The position numbers and the translations under genes were made by a program. This document shows, in pieces, positions 1 to 7,964 of a stretch of 64,000 nt of DNA. This DNA comes from Pedobacter sp. D749. Its GTDB lineage: Bacteria; Bacteroidota; Bacteroidia; Sphingobacteriales; Sphingobacteriaceae. The DNA lies in the NCBI RefSeq assembly GCF_019317285.1, contig NZ_CP079218.1, positions 620,001 to 684,000 of the forward strand, in the 5' to 3' direction. Below the pieces are notes generated by a model. The model ran no database searches and had not been told where the DNA came from. It saw nothing but the letters and a program-made list of their open reading frames with translations. Positions within the stretch are counted from its first letter, which is position 1. Every line of letters starts with the position of its first letter.

Positions 1-56
1 TATTTTTGCCGTTCGGAAATAGGGTTCAATTTTAATGAAAAAAAAGTTGAAAGTGT

Positions 57-88
57 TTTGTAATTTAAAAACATTAATCCTATATTTG
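57..88 (+). promoter_or_regulatory. Promoter of rpsT
   Basis: A -33-like TTTG at 57-60 is followed after 20 bases by TATATTTG at 81-88, a full match to the Bacteroidota -7 consensus TAnnTTTG. Transcription would start near 95, giving a leader of about 43 nt with no Shine-Dalgarno. Bases 1-56 show no gene. Confidence 0.75.
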
Positions 89-137
89 CAACCCGAATTA
101 TAGGAAACGAATAAGAAAAATAAAAGGCTAAATAGAA

Positions 138-392
138 ATGGCAAATCATAAATCTTCATTAAAAAGAATTAGAGCAAACGCAACAAAACGTTTACGTAAC
201 AGATATCAGGCAAAAACTACACGTACCTTTATTAAAAGATTACGTGCTGCAGAAGATAAAAAATCTGCATCTGATTTATTGCCTAAAGTAATCTCTATGT
301 TAGATCGTTTAGCTAAAAAGAATATTATCCACAAAAACAAAGCGGCTAATAACAAATCAAAATTAACGAAATTCGTTAATGGTTTAAAATAA
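138..392 (+). CDS. rpsT: 30S ribosomal protein bS20
   Basis: Small-subunit protein that binds 16S rRNA early in 30S assembly. The 84-residue product is strongly basic and helical, opens MANHKSSLKRIRAN and contains KRLRNRYQ and NKAANNKSKL, all typical of S20; the length is normal for the family. It is monocistronic: its own promoter lies 50 nt upstream and a strong hairpin terminator follows at 416-448. The ATG has no Shine-Dalgarno upstream, as for most genes in this window. Confidence 0.97.
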   Translation: MANHKSSLKRIRANATKRLRNRYQAKTTRTFIKRLRAAEDKKSASDLLPKVISMLDRLAKKNIIHKNKAANNKSKLTKFVNGLK

Positions 393-415
393 GCCAATTT
401 TTTTACGATATTAAG

Positions 416-448
416 GCATCCTAACCAAAAGTTAGGATGCTTTTTTTT
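416..448 (+). terminator. Intrinsic terminator after rpsT
   Basis: A perfect 10-bp stem (gcatcctaac / gttaggatgc) with a 5-nt loop is followed by eight T. It separates rpsT from radC, whose ATG is only 9 nt beyond the T tract. Confidence 0.92.
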
Positions 449-457
449 GTCTAAAAA

Positions 458-1156
458 ATGAAGAATTACGAACAGAAAGTAGGGATAAAGTTATGGGCTG
501 AAGAGGATCGGCCACGCGAAAAACTTTTATTGCATGGCCGAAGACATTTAACAGATGCCGAACTGATTGCTATTTTAATTGGCTCTGGAAGTAAAAATGA
601 AACCGCTGTCGACTTAAGTAAAAAGATTTTGTCTTTTTACGATAACAATTTAACAAAACTAGGAAAAGCTTCTATTCTGGATCTTTCCAGGTTTAAAGGT
701 ATTGGAGAAGCCAAAGCATTAACTATTATTGCCGCTTTAGAGTTGGGTTTGCGGCGAAAGGAAACCACAGAGGAGGTGATTACGCATGTAACTACTTCTA
801 ACGATGTTTATAAATATTTACATCAAACCTTTGCTAATCTCAATCATGAAGAGTTCTGGATATTACTGTTAAACAGGTCTAACCGGGTAATCGGTAAATT
901 TTTGATCAGTAAAGGCGGGCAGGCAGGTACAGTAGCCGATCCGAAAATTATTTTTAAAACAGCTTTAGAAAACAATGCAGCAAATGTTGTTTTAGCGCAT
1001 AACCATCCTTCAGGAAATTTAAAGCCAAGCGAAAGCGATGATAAGTTGACCAGGGATATGGTTGCTTCGGGGAATTTGCTTAGTCTGTATGTGGTTGATC
1101 ATCTGATTTTTGCCAATAACCGCTACTATAGTTATAGAGATGAAGATCTGATTTAA
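458..1156 (+). CDS. radC: RadC/UPF0758 family JAMM-domain protein
   Basis: 232-residue member of the RadC (YicR) family. The N-terminal third is helical with a helix-hairpin-helix-like stretch (RFKGIGEAKALTI, about residues 78-90). The C-terminal half is a JAB/MPN-like domain with the zinc-binding motif HNHPSGNLKPSESD around residue 180. The cellular role is unsettled; the old link to DNA repair in E. coli was withdrawn, and related proteins often travel with mobile elements. This is the full-length chromosomal form. It starts just after the rpsT terminator, with no clear Shine-Dalgarno. Confidence 0.9.
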   Translation: MKNYEQKVGIKLWAEEDRPREKLLLHGRRHLTDAELIAILIGSGSKNETAVDLSKKILSFYDNNLTKLGKASILDLSRFKGIGEAKALTIIAALELGLRRKETTEEVITHVTTSNDVYKYLHQTFANLNHEEFWILLLNRSNRVIGKFLISKGGQAGTVADPKIIFKTALENNAANVVLAHNHPSGNLKPSESDDKLTRDMVASGNLLSLYVVDHLIFANNRYYSYRDEDLI

Positions 1157-1257
1157 AAGATATTCGGTTATTAAAGTATAATTAACGTTAAATTAGTATA
1201 ATAGCGGCTTAAAATTAGAGGTTGCCTGCCAGCCTGTATGAATTAAATGGTTTAATT

Positions 1258-2103
1258 ATGTTTATGAATACTTTAAAAATCATCCCTGTTTTTCTTTTAT
1301 TAACCATTATGGCTTTTGCTCAGGAAAAAGCTGTTCCAATTAATATCATTACCTATAACATCCGCTTAAATGTGGCATCAGATGGTGTTAACGCCTGGCC
1401 AAACCGAAAAGACAATGTAAAAGCGTTAGTAAAATTTCACGATGCCGACATTCTGTGCGTACAGGAAGCCTTGCCCGAACAATTTGATGCATTGCTCGAA
1501 AATTCTAATTTCGATGTGGTAGGAGTTGGCCGTGAGGATGGGAAAAGAAAAGGAGAATTTTCTGCTGTTTATTTTGATAAAGACCGTTTCACTAAAAAAG
1601 ATGGGGGAACGTTTTGGTTGTCAGAAACTCCTGATGTTCCATCAAAAGGTTGGGATGCTGCGCTGAACCGTGTATGCAGCTGGGTTAAATTGTACGATAA
1701 GTTAAATAATAAAGAATTTATCGTTTTTAATACCCATTACGATCATATTGGGATGAAAGCAAGAATTGAATCAGCTAAATTATTGAAACAAAAAATACAG
1801 CAGATAGCACCTGCTTTGCCGGTTGTTTTTACAGGCGATTTAAATGTAACACCCGAAACTGAAGCCATTGCAACCATCAAATCTTTTCTGACCGATGCTA
1901 AAGAGATTTCGGTAGAGCCACCGTATGGTCCTGCAGGTACTTTTAACGGTTTTCATTTCGATAGCGACTTGAAAGACCGGATTGACTACATTTTTGTAAA
2001 CAAAGGTTTTAAGGTGCAAAAGTTTGCCGTTTTAACCGATAGTAAGGATAAAAGGTATTATTCTGATCATCTGCCAGTTTTCTGTAGACTTTTTTTTAAA
2101 TAA
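1258..2103 (+). CDS. Secreted endonuclease/exonuclease/phosphatase-family hydrolase
   Basis: EEP (DNase I-like) fold metal-dependent phosphodiesterase; the substrate cannot be told from sequence. Visible motifs in order: TYNIRLN near the N terminus, VQEALPEQ with the metal-binding Glu, FNTHYDHIG, FTGDLNVTPE, RIDYIFV and the terminal SDHLPV catalytic Asp-His pair. A signal peptide (MNTLKIIPVFLLLTIMAFA) means export to the periplasm or beyond. I prefer the ATG at 1258 or 1264 over the TTG 36 nt upstream because only the ATGs place the hydrophobic segment at the N terminus. The next gene starts immediately after the stop codon, so they are probably co-transcribed. Confidence 0.85.
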   Translation: MFMNTLKIIPVFLLLTIMAFAQEKAVPINIITYNIRLNVASDGVNAWPNRKDNVKALVKFHDADILCVQEALPEQFDALLENSNFDVVGVGREDGKRKGEFSAVYFDKDRFTKKDGGTFWLSETPDVPSKGWDAALNRVCSWVKLYDKLNNKEFIVFNTHYDHIGMKARIESAKLLKQKIQQIAPALPVVFTGDLNVTPETEAIATIKSFLTDAKEISVEPPYGPAGTFNGFHFDSDLKDRIDYIFVNKGFKVQKFAVLTDSKDKRYYSDHLPVFCRLFFK

Positions 2104-2868
2104 ATGCTACTAAAAACCCTTTCAATTTTTCCTTTTCAATTCGAGCTTTTTGGTAACCAATACCATTATCACTATATTTTCGAAACGCTCGCATTTATAA
2201 TCGGTGTTAGGCTTTATTACTATTATAAAAAAGGCATCGTAGATCAGATTTCTGACGAAAACAGGCTTTGGATTATGTTGGGAGCCATGTTTGGCGCATT
2301 AATAGGATCTCGGGTGGTAGCTGTACTGGAAACTCCAGAGGTAATCAATCACCTAACGTTTTCAATTTTATATCAAAGTAAAACCATTGTTGGCGGTTTA
2401 CTTGGTGGTTTGTTCGGTGTCGAATTGATAAAAAAGATCATAGGTGTGAATATCGCTTCTGGAGACATCTATGTGATCCCGATTTTGGTTGCACTGATGA
2501 TAGGCCGTATCGGCTGCTTTTCCATGGGGATTGATGAACCAACTTATGGAGTTCCCACTCATTTTTTTATGGGTATGGATTTGGGCGACGGAATCCTTCG
2601 GCACCCGATAATGCTCTATGAAATGATTTATCTCCTACTGTTAATTTTTCTTTTTAACAGATTAAAACTGGTGGAAATGATTAACGGCGATCGATTTAAA
2701 CTATTTATGGTATTGTATTTTCTATTTCGCTTCTTAATCGAATTTATTAAGCCTTATCAATCATTATTTTTAAATTTAAGCAGTATTCATTGGTCTGCAT
2801 TGTTTATTTTTATTTATTATTATAGATTCATCATCAGAATTTCTAAACAAATAGCTGCTAAAAAGTAA
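2104..2868 (+). CDS. Lgt-like integral membrane transferase (divergent)
   Basis: A 254-residue multi-span membrane protein resembling prolipoprotein diacylglyceryl transferase. It keeps the family landmarks IVGGLLGG, IGRIGCF, a downstream HPIMLYE and a C-terminal RFLIEF. Canonical Lgt has FHGG with an essential His and GRIGNF with a conserved Asn; here those positions read V and C, so ordinary lipoprotein maturation is doubtful. The conserved Arg of GRIG is present. The ATG directly abuts the stop of the upstream hydrolase, and the radical SAM gene begins 5 nt after its stop, so the three probably share a transcript. Function is best given as phospholipid- or lipoprotein-modifying enzyme of the Lgt superfamily. 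Confidence 0.75.
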   Translation: MLLKTLSIFPFQFELFGNQYHYHYIFETLAFIIGVRLYYYYKKGIVDQISDENRLWIMLGAMFGALIGSRVVAVLETPEVINHLTFSILYQSKTIVGGLLGGLFGVELIKKIIGVNIASGDIYVIPILVALMIGRIGCFSMGIDEPTYGVPTHFFMGMDLGDGILRHPIMLYEMIYLLLLIFLFNRLKLVEMINGDRFKLFMVLYFLFRFLIEFIKPYQSLFLNLSSIHWSALFIFIYYYRFIIRISKQIAAKK

Positions 2869-2873
2869 ACACT

Positions 2874-4268
2874 ATGGCCAATACCAGAGATTATATATAC
2901 TACGATTATACCAAGAGCCTTTGTCCGGAATGTTTACAGCTTTGCGATGCAAAAATTGTTTTTCAGGATGCTAAAGTGTTTATGTTGAAAAACTGCAGAA
3001 CGCACGGTGATAGTAAAGTGATGATTGCTGATGATGTTGAATACTATAAACAGATCAGGAATTACAATAAACAGTCGGAAATGCCACTTAAGTTCAATAC
3101 CAAAGTACATTACGGTTGCCCTTACGATTGTGGTTTGTGTACTGATCATGAACAGCATTCGTGTTTAACGGTAATAGAAGTTACTGATCGTTGCAACCTG
3201 GCCTGTCCGACTTGTTATGCCATGTCGTCGCCAAGTTATGGCAGGCACAGAACCTTGGAAGAAATAGAACGCATGATGGATGTTGTAGTAGCCAACGAAG
3301 GCGAACCCGATGTGGTTCAGCTTTCGGGCGGAGAGCCAACGGTACATCCTGAGTTCTTTAGGATTTTAGATCTTGCCAAAACCAAACCCATTAAACACCT
3401 GATGGTGAATACCAACGGGATCAGGATTGCCAAGGATATTAATTTTGTGGAAAAACTGGCAACTTATATGCCCGATTTTGAAATTTACCTGCAGTTTGAT
3501 AGTTTCAGCGCTGAAGTATTAACAAAACTAAGGGGCGAAGATCTTACCGAAGTGAGGAGAAAAGCAATAGATCATTTAAATCAATTTAATGTATCTACTA
3601 CTTTGGTGGTAACCTTGCAAAATGGGTTGAATGATCATGAAATTGGCGATATTTTAGATTATGCATTAAAGCAGAAATGTGTTCGTGGCGTTACTTTCCA
3701 GCCTACTCAGGTTGCCGGAAGAAATGATGATTATAATGATCAGCAGGGAAGAATCACCTTAACTGAGGTACGCAGAAAAATTTATGAGCAATACCCAACC
3801 TTTACCCCACAAGATTTAATCCCTGTGCCATGTAACCCCGATGCATTATGTATGGCTTATGCTTTAAAAATCGGTGATGAGGTGATCCCGATGACGCATT
3901 TGATCAATCCAGAAGATTTGCTCAACAATTCAAAAAATACGATTGTTTTTGAACACGATGAAAAATTGAAAGAACATATGCTCAACCTGTTTAGTACAGG
4001 TGTTTCAGTAGATTGTGCCGAAGATACCTTTGGCGAATTGATGTGCTGCCTGCCCAGGGTAAAATCAGATAGTTTAAGTTATGACAATTTATTTCGGATC
4101 ATTATCATGAATTTTATGGACCCGCTGGACTTTGATGTACGTGCAGTTAAAAAATCATGTGTGCACATTGTGAGCGATAAATACAAAATGGTACCCTTCG
4201 AAACGATGAATATTTTTTACCGCGACAATAAAATAGATCTGATCAGGGAAAAATTAAATATGAACTAA
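2874..4268 (+). CDS. Radical SAM protein, COG1964 / tetraether lipid synthase-like
   Basis: 464 residues. An N-terminal zinc-ribbon-like part has CPECLQLC and NCRTHG (about residues 17-45). Next is YGCPYDCGLCTDHEQHSCL and then IEVTDRCNLACPTCYA, the CxxxCxxC-type site that would hold the SAM [4Fe-4S] cluster, and LSGGEPTVHPEFF, the SAM-binding GGE motif. This order matches the COG1964 group that includes archaeal Tes (MJ0619 type), which joins lipid chains by C-C bonds. The C terminus keeps a CVHIV...VPFETMNIF remnant of the family tail but without its extra cysteines. Neighbours are an Lgt-like enzyme upstream and two small membrane proteins downstream, which fits lipid work. The substrate is unknown. 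Confidence 0.8.
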   Translation: MANTRDYIYYDYTKSLCPECLQLCDAKIVFQDAKVFMLKNCRTHGDSKVMIADDVEYYKQIRNYNKQSEMPLKFNTKVHYGCPYDCGLCTDHEQHSCLTVIEVTDRCNLACPTCYAMSSPSYGRHRTLEEIERMMDVVVANEGEPDVVQLSGGEPTVHPEFFRILDLAKTKPIKHLMVNTNGIRIAKDINFVEKLATYMPDFEIYLQFDSFSAEVLTKLRGEDLTEVRRKAIDHLNQFNVSTTLVVTLQNGLNDHEIGDILDYALKQKCVRGVTFQPTQVAGRNDDYNDQQGRITLTEVRRKIYEQYPTFTPQDLIPVPCNPDALCMAYALKIGDEVIPMTHLINPEDLLNNSKNTIVFEHDEKLKEHMLNLFSTGVSVDCAEDTFGELMCCLPRVKSDSLSYDNLFRIIIMNFMDPLDFDVRAVKKSCVHIVSDKYKMVPFETMNIFYRDNKIDLIREKLNMN

Positions 4269-4269
4269 T

Positions 4270-4464
4270 ATGGGTGGTTTATTTGGCTTATTTGTAATTT
4301 ATTGTCTTACCGCAATTGTACTTTTTGTAGTTGGGATTATTCAGATTATCATTAAATCATCCAGGAACGAACCGGTAAAATCGGGGCTGAAACTGCTAAT
4401 TATATCAGTAATTATGGTGATAATCGGTTTTGGTGCTTGTGCAGTATTGCTCGCCAACAGTTAA
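4270..4464 (+). CDS. Small two-helix membrane protein (first of a duplicated pair)
   Basis: 64 residues with two predicted membrane helices (about residues 4-26 and 40-62) separated by a basic loop containing NEPVKSGLKL. The ATG begins one base after the radical SAM stop codon, so translation is likely coupled. It aligns along its length with the next gene (shared GIIQII, PVKSGLKL, SVIM and GACAV). I do not recognise a named family. Its role could be to hold or position the two upstream enzymes at the membrane, but that is inference. Confidence 0.75.
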   Translation: MGGLFGLFVIYCLTAIVLFVVGIIQIIIKSSRNEPVKSGLKLLIISVIMVIIGFGACAVLLANS

Positions 4465-4478
4465 TTTTAAAATAAATC

Positions 4479-4673
4479 ATGGAACTTTTTATTGTATACT
4501 GGGTAATTGTAGGATTGTTATTTACAATTGGTATCATTCAAATCATTGTAAAAGCGGCTAAAAATCAACCTGTTAAGTCAGGGCTTAAATTGGTTATTGC
4601 TTCAGTGATTATGCTGGTAATAGGAGCAGGTGCATGCGCGGTAATTCTATCTAATTTAAGTATTGGCCATTAG
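4479..4673 (+). CDS. Small two-helix membrane protein (second of a duplicated pair)
   Basis: 64 residues, same topology and length as its upstream neighbour, from which it is separated by 14 nt. Shared blocks are GIIQII, QPVKSGLKL, SVIM and GAGACAVIL; the first helix and the C-terminal tail (SNLSIGH) differ most. Tandem duplication followed by divergence is the simplest explanation. It is the last gene of the block beginning with the Lgt-like gene; the pheT promoter lies 57 bases downstream. No known family recognised. Confidence 0.75.
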   Translation: MELFIVYWVIVGLLFTIGIIQIIVKAAKNQPVKSGLKLVIASVIMLVIGAGACAVILSNLSIGH

Positions 4674-4729
4674 TCATTTTTATTGTGTCAAGATTGCGGG
4701 TTTGGCTTTCTCCTTTGACCTTTAAATAA

Positions 4730-4802
4730 TATCTTTGCGTTTTATAGAAATAGAGTATCAGTTGAGATTTGTCTTGATACCTGATACTCAAACTTGATAC
4801 TC
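4730..4802 (+). promoter_or_regulatory. pheT -7 box and leader with inverted GTATC repeats
   Basis: TATCTTTG at 4730-4737 matches the -7 consensus, predicting a start near 4744 and a leader of about 63 nt. The leader contains GAGTATCAG (4753-4761) and its exact complement CTGATACTC (4781-4789), followed by another TTGATACTC copy ending 5 nt before the ATG. The hairpin would sit in the pheT 5' UTR. It also belongs to the iterated-word hairpin family seen elsewhere in the window. Confidence 0.6.
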
Positions 4803-4806
4803 CAAA

Positions 4807-7206
4807 ATGAAAATATCATATAACTGGTTAAAACAATTCGTACAGATTGATAAAACGCCTCAGGAACTTTCCTTAATCCTTACCAATGTTGGTTTAGAAG
4901 TAGAAAGTGTAGAAAAAGTGCAGCCCGTTGTTGGCGGCTTGGAGGGGTTGGTTATCGGCGAAGTATTAACCTGTGTTCAGCATCCCAATGCCGATCGTTT
5001 GCGCATTACTACGGTAAACGTTGGTGGTAAAGAAAACCTTCAGATTGTTTGCGGTGCTCCAAATGTAGGCGCTGGTCAAAAAGTGGTAGTCGCTACAGTA
5101 GGTACAACAGTATATCCTTTAGAGGGTGAGCCTTTTAAAATAAAAGAATCAAAAATCAGGGGCGAACTTTCTCAGGGCATGATTTGTGCAGAAGATGAAA
5201 TTGGCTTAGGCAAGTCTCATGATGGAATTATGATCCTTGACGAAGATACCGAAATTGGGATCCGCGCAAAAGACCATTTCAAAATGGATGATGATTTTGT
5301 TTTCGAAATCGGATTAACACCAAACCGTGCCGATGCGGCTTCGCATTTAGGTGTGGCGAGAGATTTAGCTGCTTATTTCAGAAGTGAATATGAAATGCCT
5401 GATCTTTCCGCTTTTAAAACAGATAACGAAAATCTGGTAATTCCGGTAGAAGTAGAAGATTTTGCCGCTTGTCCGCGTTACAGCAGCCTTACCCTTTCTG
5501 GCGTTACCGTAAAAGAATCACCAGATTGGTTAAAAGATAAATTGAAGGTAATTGGTTTACGTCCGATTAATAATGTGGTTGATATTACCAATTATGTACT
5601 TCATGGTTTAGGTCAGCCTTTACATGCTTTCGACGCCGATAAAATTACCGGTGGAAAAGTAATCGTGAAAAAAGTTGCTGAAGGAACACCGTTTATAACC
5701 CTTGATGATGTGGAGCGTAAGTTAAGTGCAGATGATTTAATGATCTGCAATGCTGAAGCACCAATGTGTATTGCAGGGGTTTTCGGCGGAAAGTCTTCTG
5801 GTGTTGACACCAATACCAAAAATATTTTCTTAGAAAGTGCTTATTTCAATTCGGTTTCTGTACGAAAAACATCAAAAAGACATGGTTTAAAAACCGATGC
5901 CTCTTTCCGTTACGAGCGTGGTACCGATCCGGAGATTACAGTAACAGCTTTAAAATATGCAGCTTTATTAATTAAAGAACTGGCTGGAGGCGAAATTTCT
6001 TCATCAGTTTCTGATATTTATCCAAGCCACATCAAGCCGTTTGAGTTTGATGTGAGCTATACCAATATCAATAAATTAATCGGTGCAAATATCCCTTCAA
6101 CCGAAATTAAACACATTATTACAGCTTTAGGTATTTCGGCAACCAATACTTCTGATGATACCCTGGCTTTAAGAGTGCCATCGTTTAAAGTTGATGTGAC
6201 GCGTGAGTGCGATATTACTGAAGAAGTATTACGTATTTATGGTTATGACAATATCGAAATTCCGGCAAAGGTAAATGCATCGCTTTCATACAGCGTTAAG
6301 CCTGAAAAAGAAAATACGCATAATGTAATTGCAGATATGCTTGCCGCTAATGGTTATGCAGAAATTATGTGTAACTCGTTAACTAAATCGGCTTATTCGA
6401 AAAATTTAGACGAAGCAGTATTCATTTTAAATCCGTTAAGCAGCGATTTAAATGTAATGCGCCAGAATTTATTGATGCCGGCTTTAGAAAGCGTAGCCTA
6501 CAACCAGAACCGTAAAAATGCTGATGTTAAGTTTTACGAATTCGGTAAAACCTACCATTTAATCAATGAGCAATATGTAGAGCGTCCAAGGTTGTTATTG
6601 TTGATTTCGGGCGCTAAACAAAGCGAGCAATGGAACCATAATGCGAAGTCATCTACTTTCTATAATTTAAAATCAGCAGTTGATGCAATTATATCGCGTT
6701 TAGGCGTTACAAGCTATCAGTCTGATACTTTAAATGATGAAAACTTTGCTTACGGCATCAAATATTTCCGTGGAGATAAAATCCTGGTAAGTTTCGGTGC
6801 GGCTTCAAAAGCCGACCGCAAAGTGGCTGATGTAAATGCAGAGGTATTTTATGCTGATTTCGATTGGGCAACTTTATTAGATATTGTAAGGAAAAATAAA
6901 ATCGTACACAAAGATGTTTCTAAATACCCGCAGGTTCGTCGCGATCTTTCATTGTTGATTGATCAAAATGTAACCTTCGATACCTTAAAGGGTATTGCAT
7001 TTAAAACCGATAAAAAGCTGATCAAGGAAGTTGGTGTATTCGATGTATACGTTGGTGATAAATTGCCGGAGGGAAAAAAATCTTATGCCTTGAATTTTAT
7101 TTTGCAGGATGAAGAACAAACCCTAACCGATAAGCAGATTGAAAACACGATGCAGAAATTAATCGCGAATTTAACGGCACAAGCTGGTGCAGAAATTAGG
7201 AAATAA
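4807..7206 (+). CDS. pheT: Phenylalanine-tRNA ligase beta subunit
   Basis: Beta chain of the alpha2-beta2 enzyme that charges tRNA-Phe. 799 residues, the usual bacterial length. N-terminal KISYNWLKQFV, then an EMAP-type tRNA-binding domain (HPNADRLRITTVNVG, about 55-75), the B3/4 region, a B5 domain containing TRECDITEEVLRIYGYDNI (about 460), a catalytic-like core domain, and a C-terminal anticodon-binding FDX-ACB domain starting near KYPQVRRDLSLL (about 706). pheS is not in the window, so the subunits are encoded apart. The next gene follows after 31 nt and may be co-transcribed. Confidence 0.97.
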   Translation: MKISYNWLKQFVQIDKTPQELSLILTNVGLEVESVEKVQPVVGGLEGLVIGEVLTCVQHPNADRLRITTVNVGGKENLQIVCGAPNVGAGQKVVVATVGTTVYPLEGEPFKIKESKIRGELSQGMICAEDEIGLGKSHDGIMILDEDTEIGIRAKDHFKMDDDFVFEIGLTPNRADAASHLGVARDLAAYFRSEYEMPDLSAFKTDNENLVIPVEVEDFAACPRYSSLTLSGVTVKESPDWLKDKLKVIGLRPINNVVDITNYVLHGLGQPLHAFDADKITGGKVIVKKVAEGTPFITLDDVERKLSADDLMICNAEAPMCIAGVFGGKSSGVDTNTKNIFLESAYFNSVSVRKTSKRHGLKTDASFRYERGTDPEITVTALKYAALLIKELAGGEISSSVSDIYPSHIKPFEFDVSYTNINKLIGANIPSTEIKHIITALGISATNTSDDTLALRVPSFKVDVTRECDITEEVLRIYGYDNIEIPAKVNASLSYSVKPEKENTHNVIADMLAANGYAEIMCNSLTKSAYSKNLDEAVFILNPLSSDLNVMRQNLLMPALESVAYNQNRKNADVKFYEFGKTYHLINEQYVERPRLLLLISGAKQSEQWNHNAKSSTFYNLKSAVDAIISRLGVTSYQSDTLNDENFAYGIKYFRGDKILVSFGAASKADRKVADVNAEVFYADFDWATLLDIVRKNKIVHKDVSKYPQVRRDLSLLIDQNVTFDTLKGIAFKTDKKLIKEVGVFDVYVGDKLPEGKKSYALNFILQDEEQTLTDKQIENTMQKLIANLTAQAGAEIRK

Positions 7207-7237
7207 AATATAAATTCGTATTTTTAGAAATAAATTC

Positions 7238-7528
7238 ATGACTTCTGTTGCAGATCAGTTAGATAAAGTATTACAAAAAACAGCTCAGGTAATTGAGTTA
7301 TGTAATGCGCTACAGGAAGAAAATGATTTATTAAAGCTTGAAAATCAATCGTTAAAAGTAGCACTCGATACAGCGAAAGGCAAAAATTTGGAACTTGACG
7401 AAAAATTAAGGGTTACAAAATTGGCTAAAAGTATAGAGGGAACAAGTGAAAAATCGCTTGACATTAAACAAAAAATTAACGATTTTGTGCGTGAGATTGA
7501 TAAGAATATTGCATTATTAAAAAAATAA
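7238..7528 (+). CDS. Small coiled-coil protein upstream of zapA (ZapB-like)
   Basis: 96 residues, almost entirely predicted coiled coil (residues about 5-75: LCNALQEENDLLKLENQSLK, then LELDEKLRVTKLAKS). No membrane or enzyme motifs. A short coiled-coil gene directly before zapA is a recurring Bacteroidota arrangement and suggests a partner of ZapA at the division ring, comparable in form to ZapB. That function is inferred from position and shape only. Spacing is 31 nt from pheT and 33 nt to zapA. Confidence 0.8.
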   Translation: MTSVADQLDKVLQKTAQVIELCNALQEENDLLKLENQSLKVALDTAKGKNLELDEKLRVTKLAKSIEGTSEKSLDIKQKINDFVREIDKNIALLKK

Positions 7529-7561
7529 TGATGCAAAGAAATCAGAAACTAAGCTAAACAA

Positions 7562-7852
7562 ATGGGAGAAATCTCGATTAAAATAACCATTTCCGACCGT
7601 ATTTATCCACTAAAGGTGAATATGGAAGAGGAAGAAATTGTGAGACGGGCAGCAAAAATGATCAATGAGCGCATAAAAGATTACCAGGATAATTATGCGG
7701 TTAGAGATAAGCAGGATCTTCTTTCTATGGCCGTGTTGCATTATGCAACAGCCGTATTAAGAACAGAAAACAAAGTACAAAGTCAGGATACTGCTGTTGC
7801 CGATAAAGTTGAAGAATTGGATGTTTTACTCAATAATTTCTTTTCAAAATAA
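7562..7852 (+). CDS. zapA: Cell division protein ZapA
   Basis: 96 residues. The N-terminal beta-rich globular part (ISIKITISDRIYPLKVNMEE) and the following helix EEIVRRAAKMINERIKDY match ZapA, which bundles FtsZ filaments at midcell. The C-terminal helix (LLSMAVLHYATAVLRTENK) is the dimerisation coiled coil. The gene lies between a coiled-coil gene and a 6S RNA, the same zapA-6S neighbourhood seen in many bacteria. No Shine-Dalgarno precedes the ATG. Confidence 0.92.
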   Translation: MGEISIKITISDRIYPLKVNMEEEEIVRRAAKMINERIKDYQDNYAVRDKQDLLSMAVLHYATAVLRTENKVQSQDTAVADKVEELDVLLNNFFSK

Positions 7853-7870
7853 GGTTCGTTCTTTCGGCAT

Positions 7871-7945
7871 TCGTCACTCTGAACTTGTTTCAGGGGCTGT
7901 TTAATAAGATCCTGAAAATCCGATAGTTATCGGATCAGGATGATG
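7871..7945. repeat. Palindromic dispersed repeat (cactctgaacttgtttcagg type)
   Basis: The segment runs from tcgtcactctgaacttgttt to atcaggatgatgg and contains a perfect inner hairpin ccgata-gt-tatcgg at 7920-7933. Outer parts are loosely complementary (cctgaaa and tcagg; cgtca and tgatg). This type of REP-like element is common in intergenic DNA of many bacteria. It lies between zapA and the 6S RNA. Confidence 0.6.
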
Positions 7946-7964
7946 GGGCCAATATTTAGCATAA

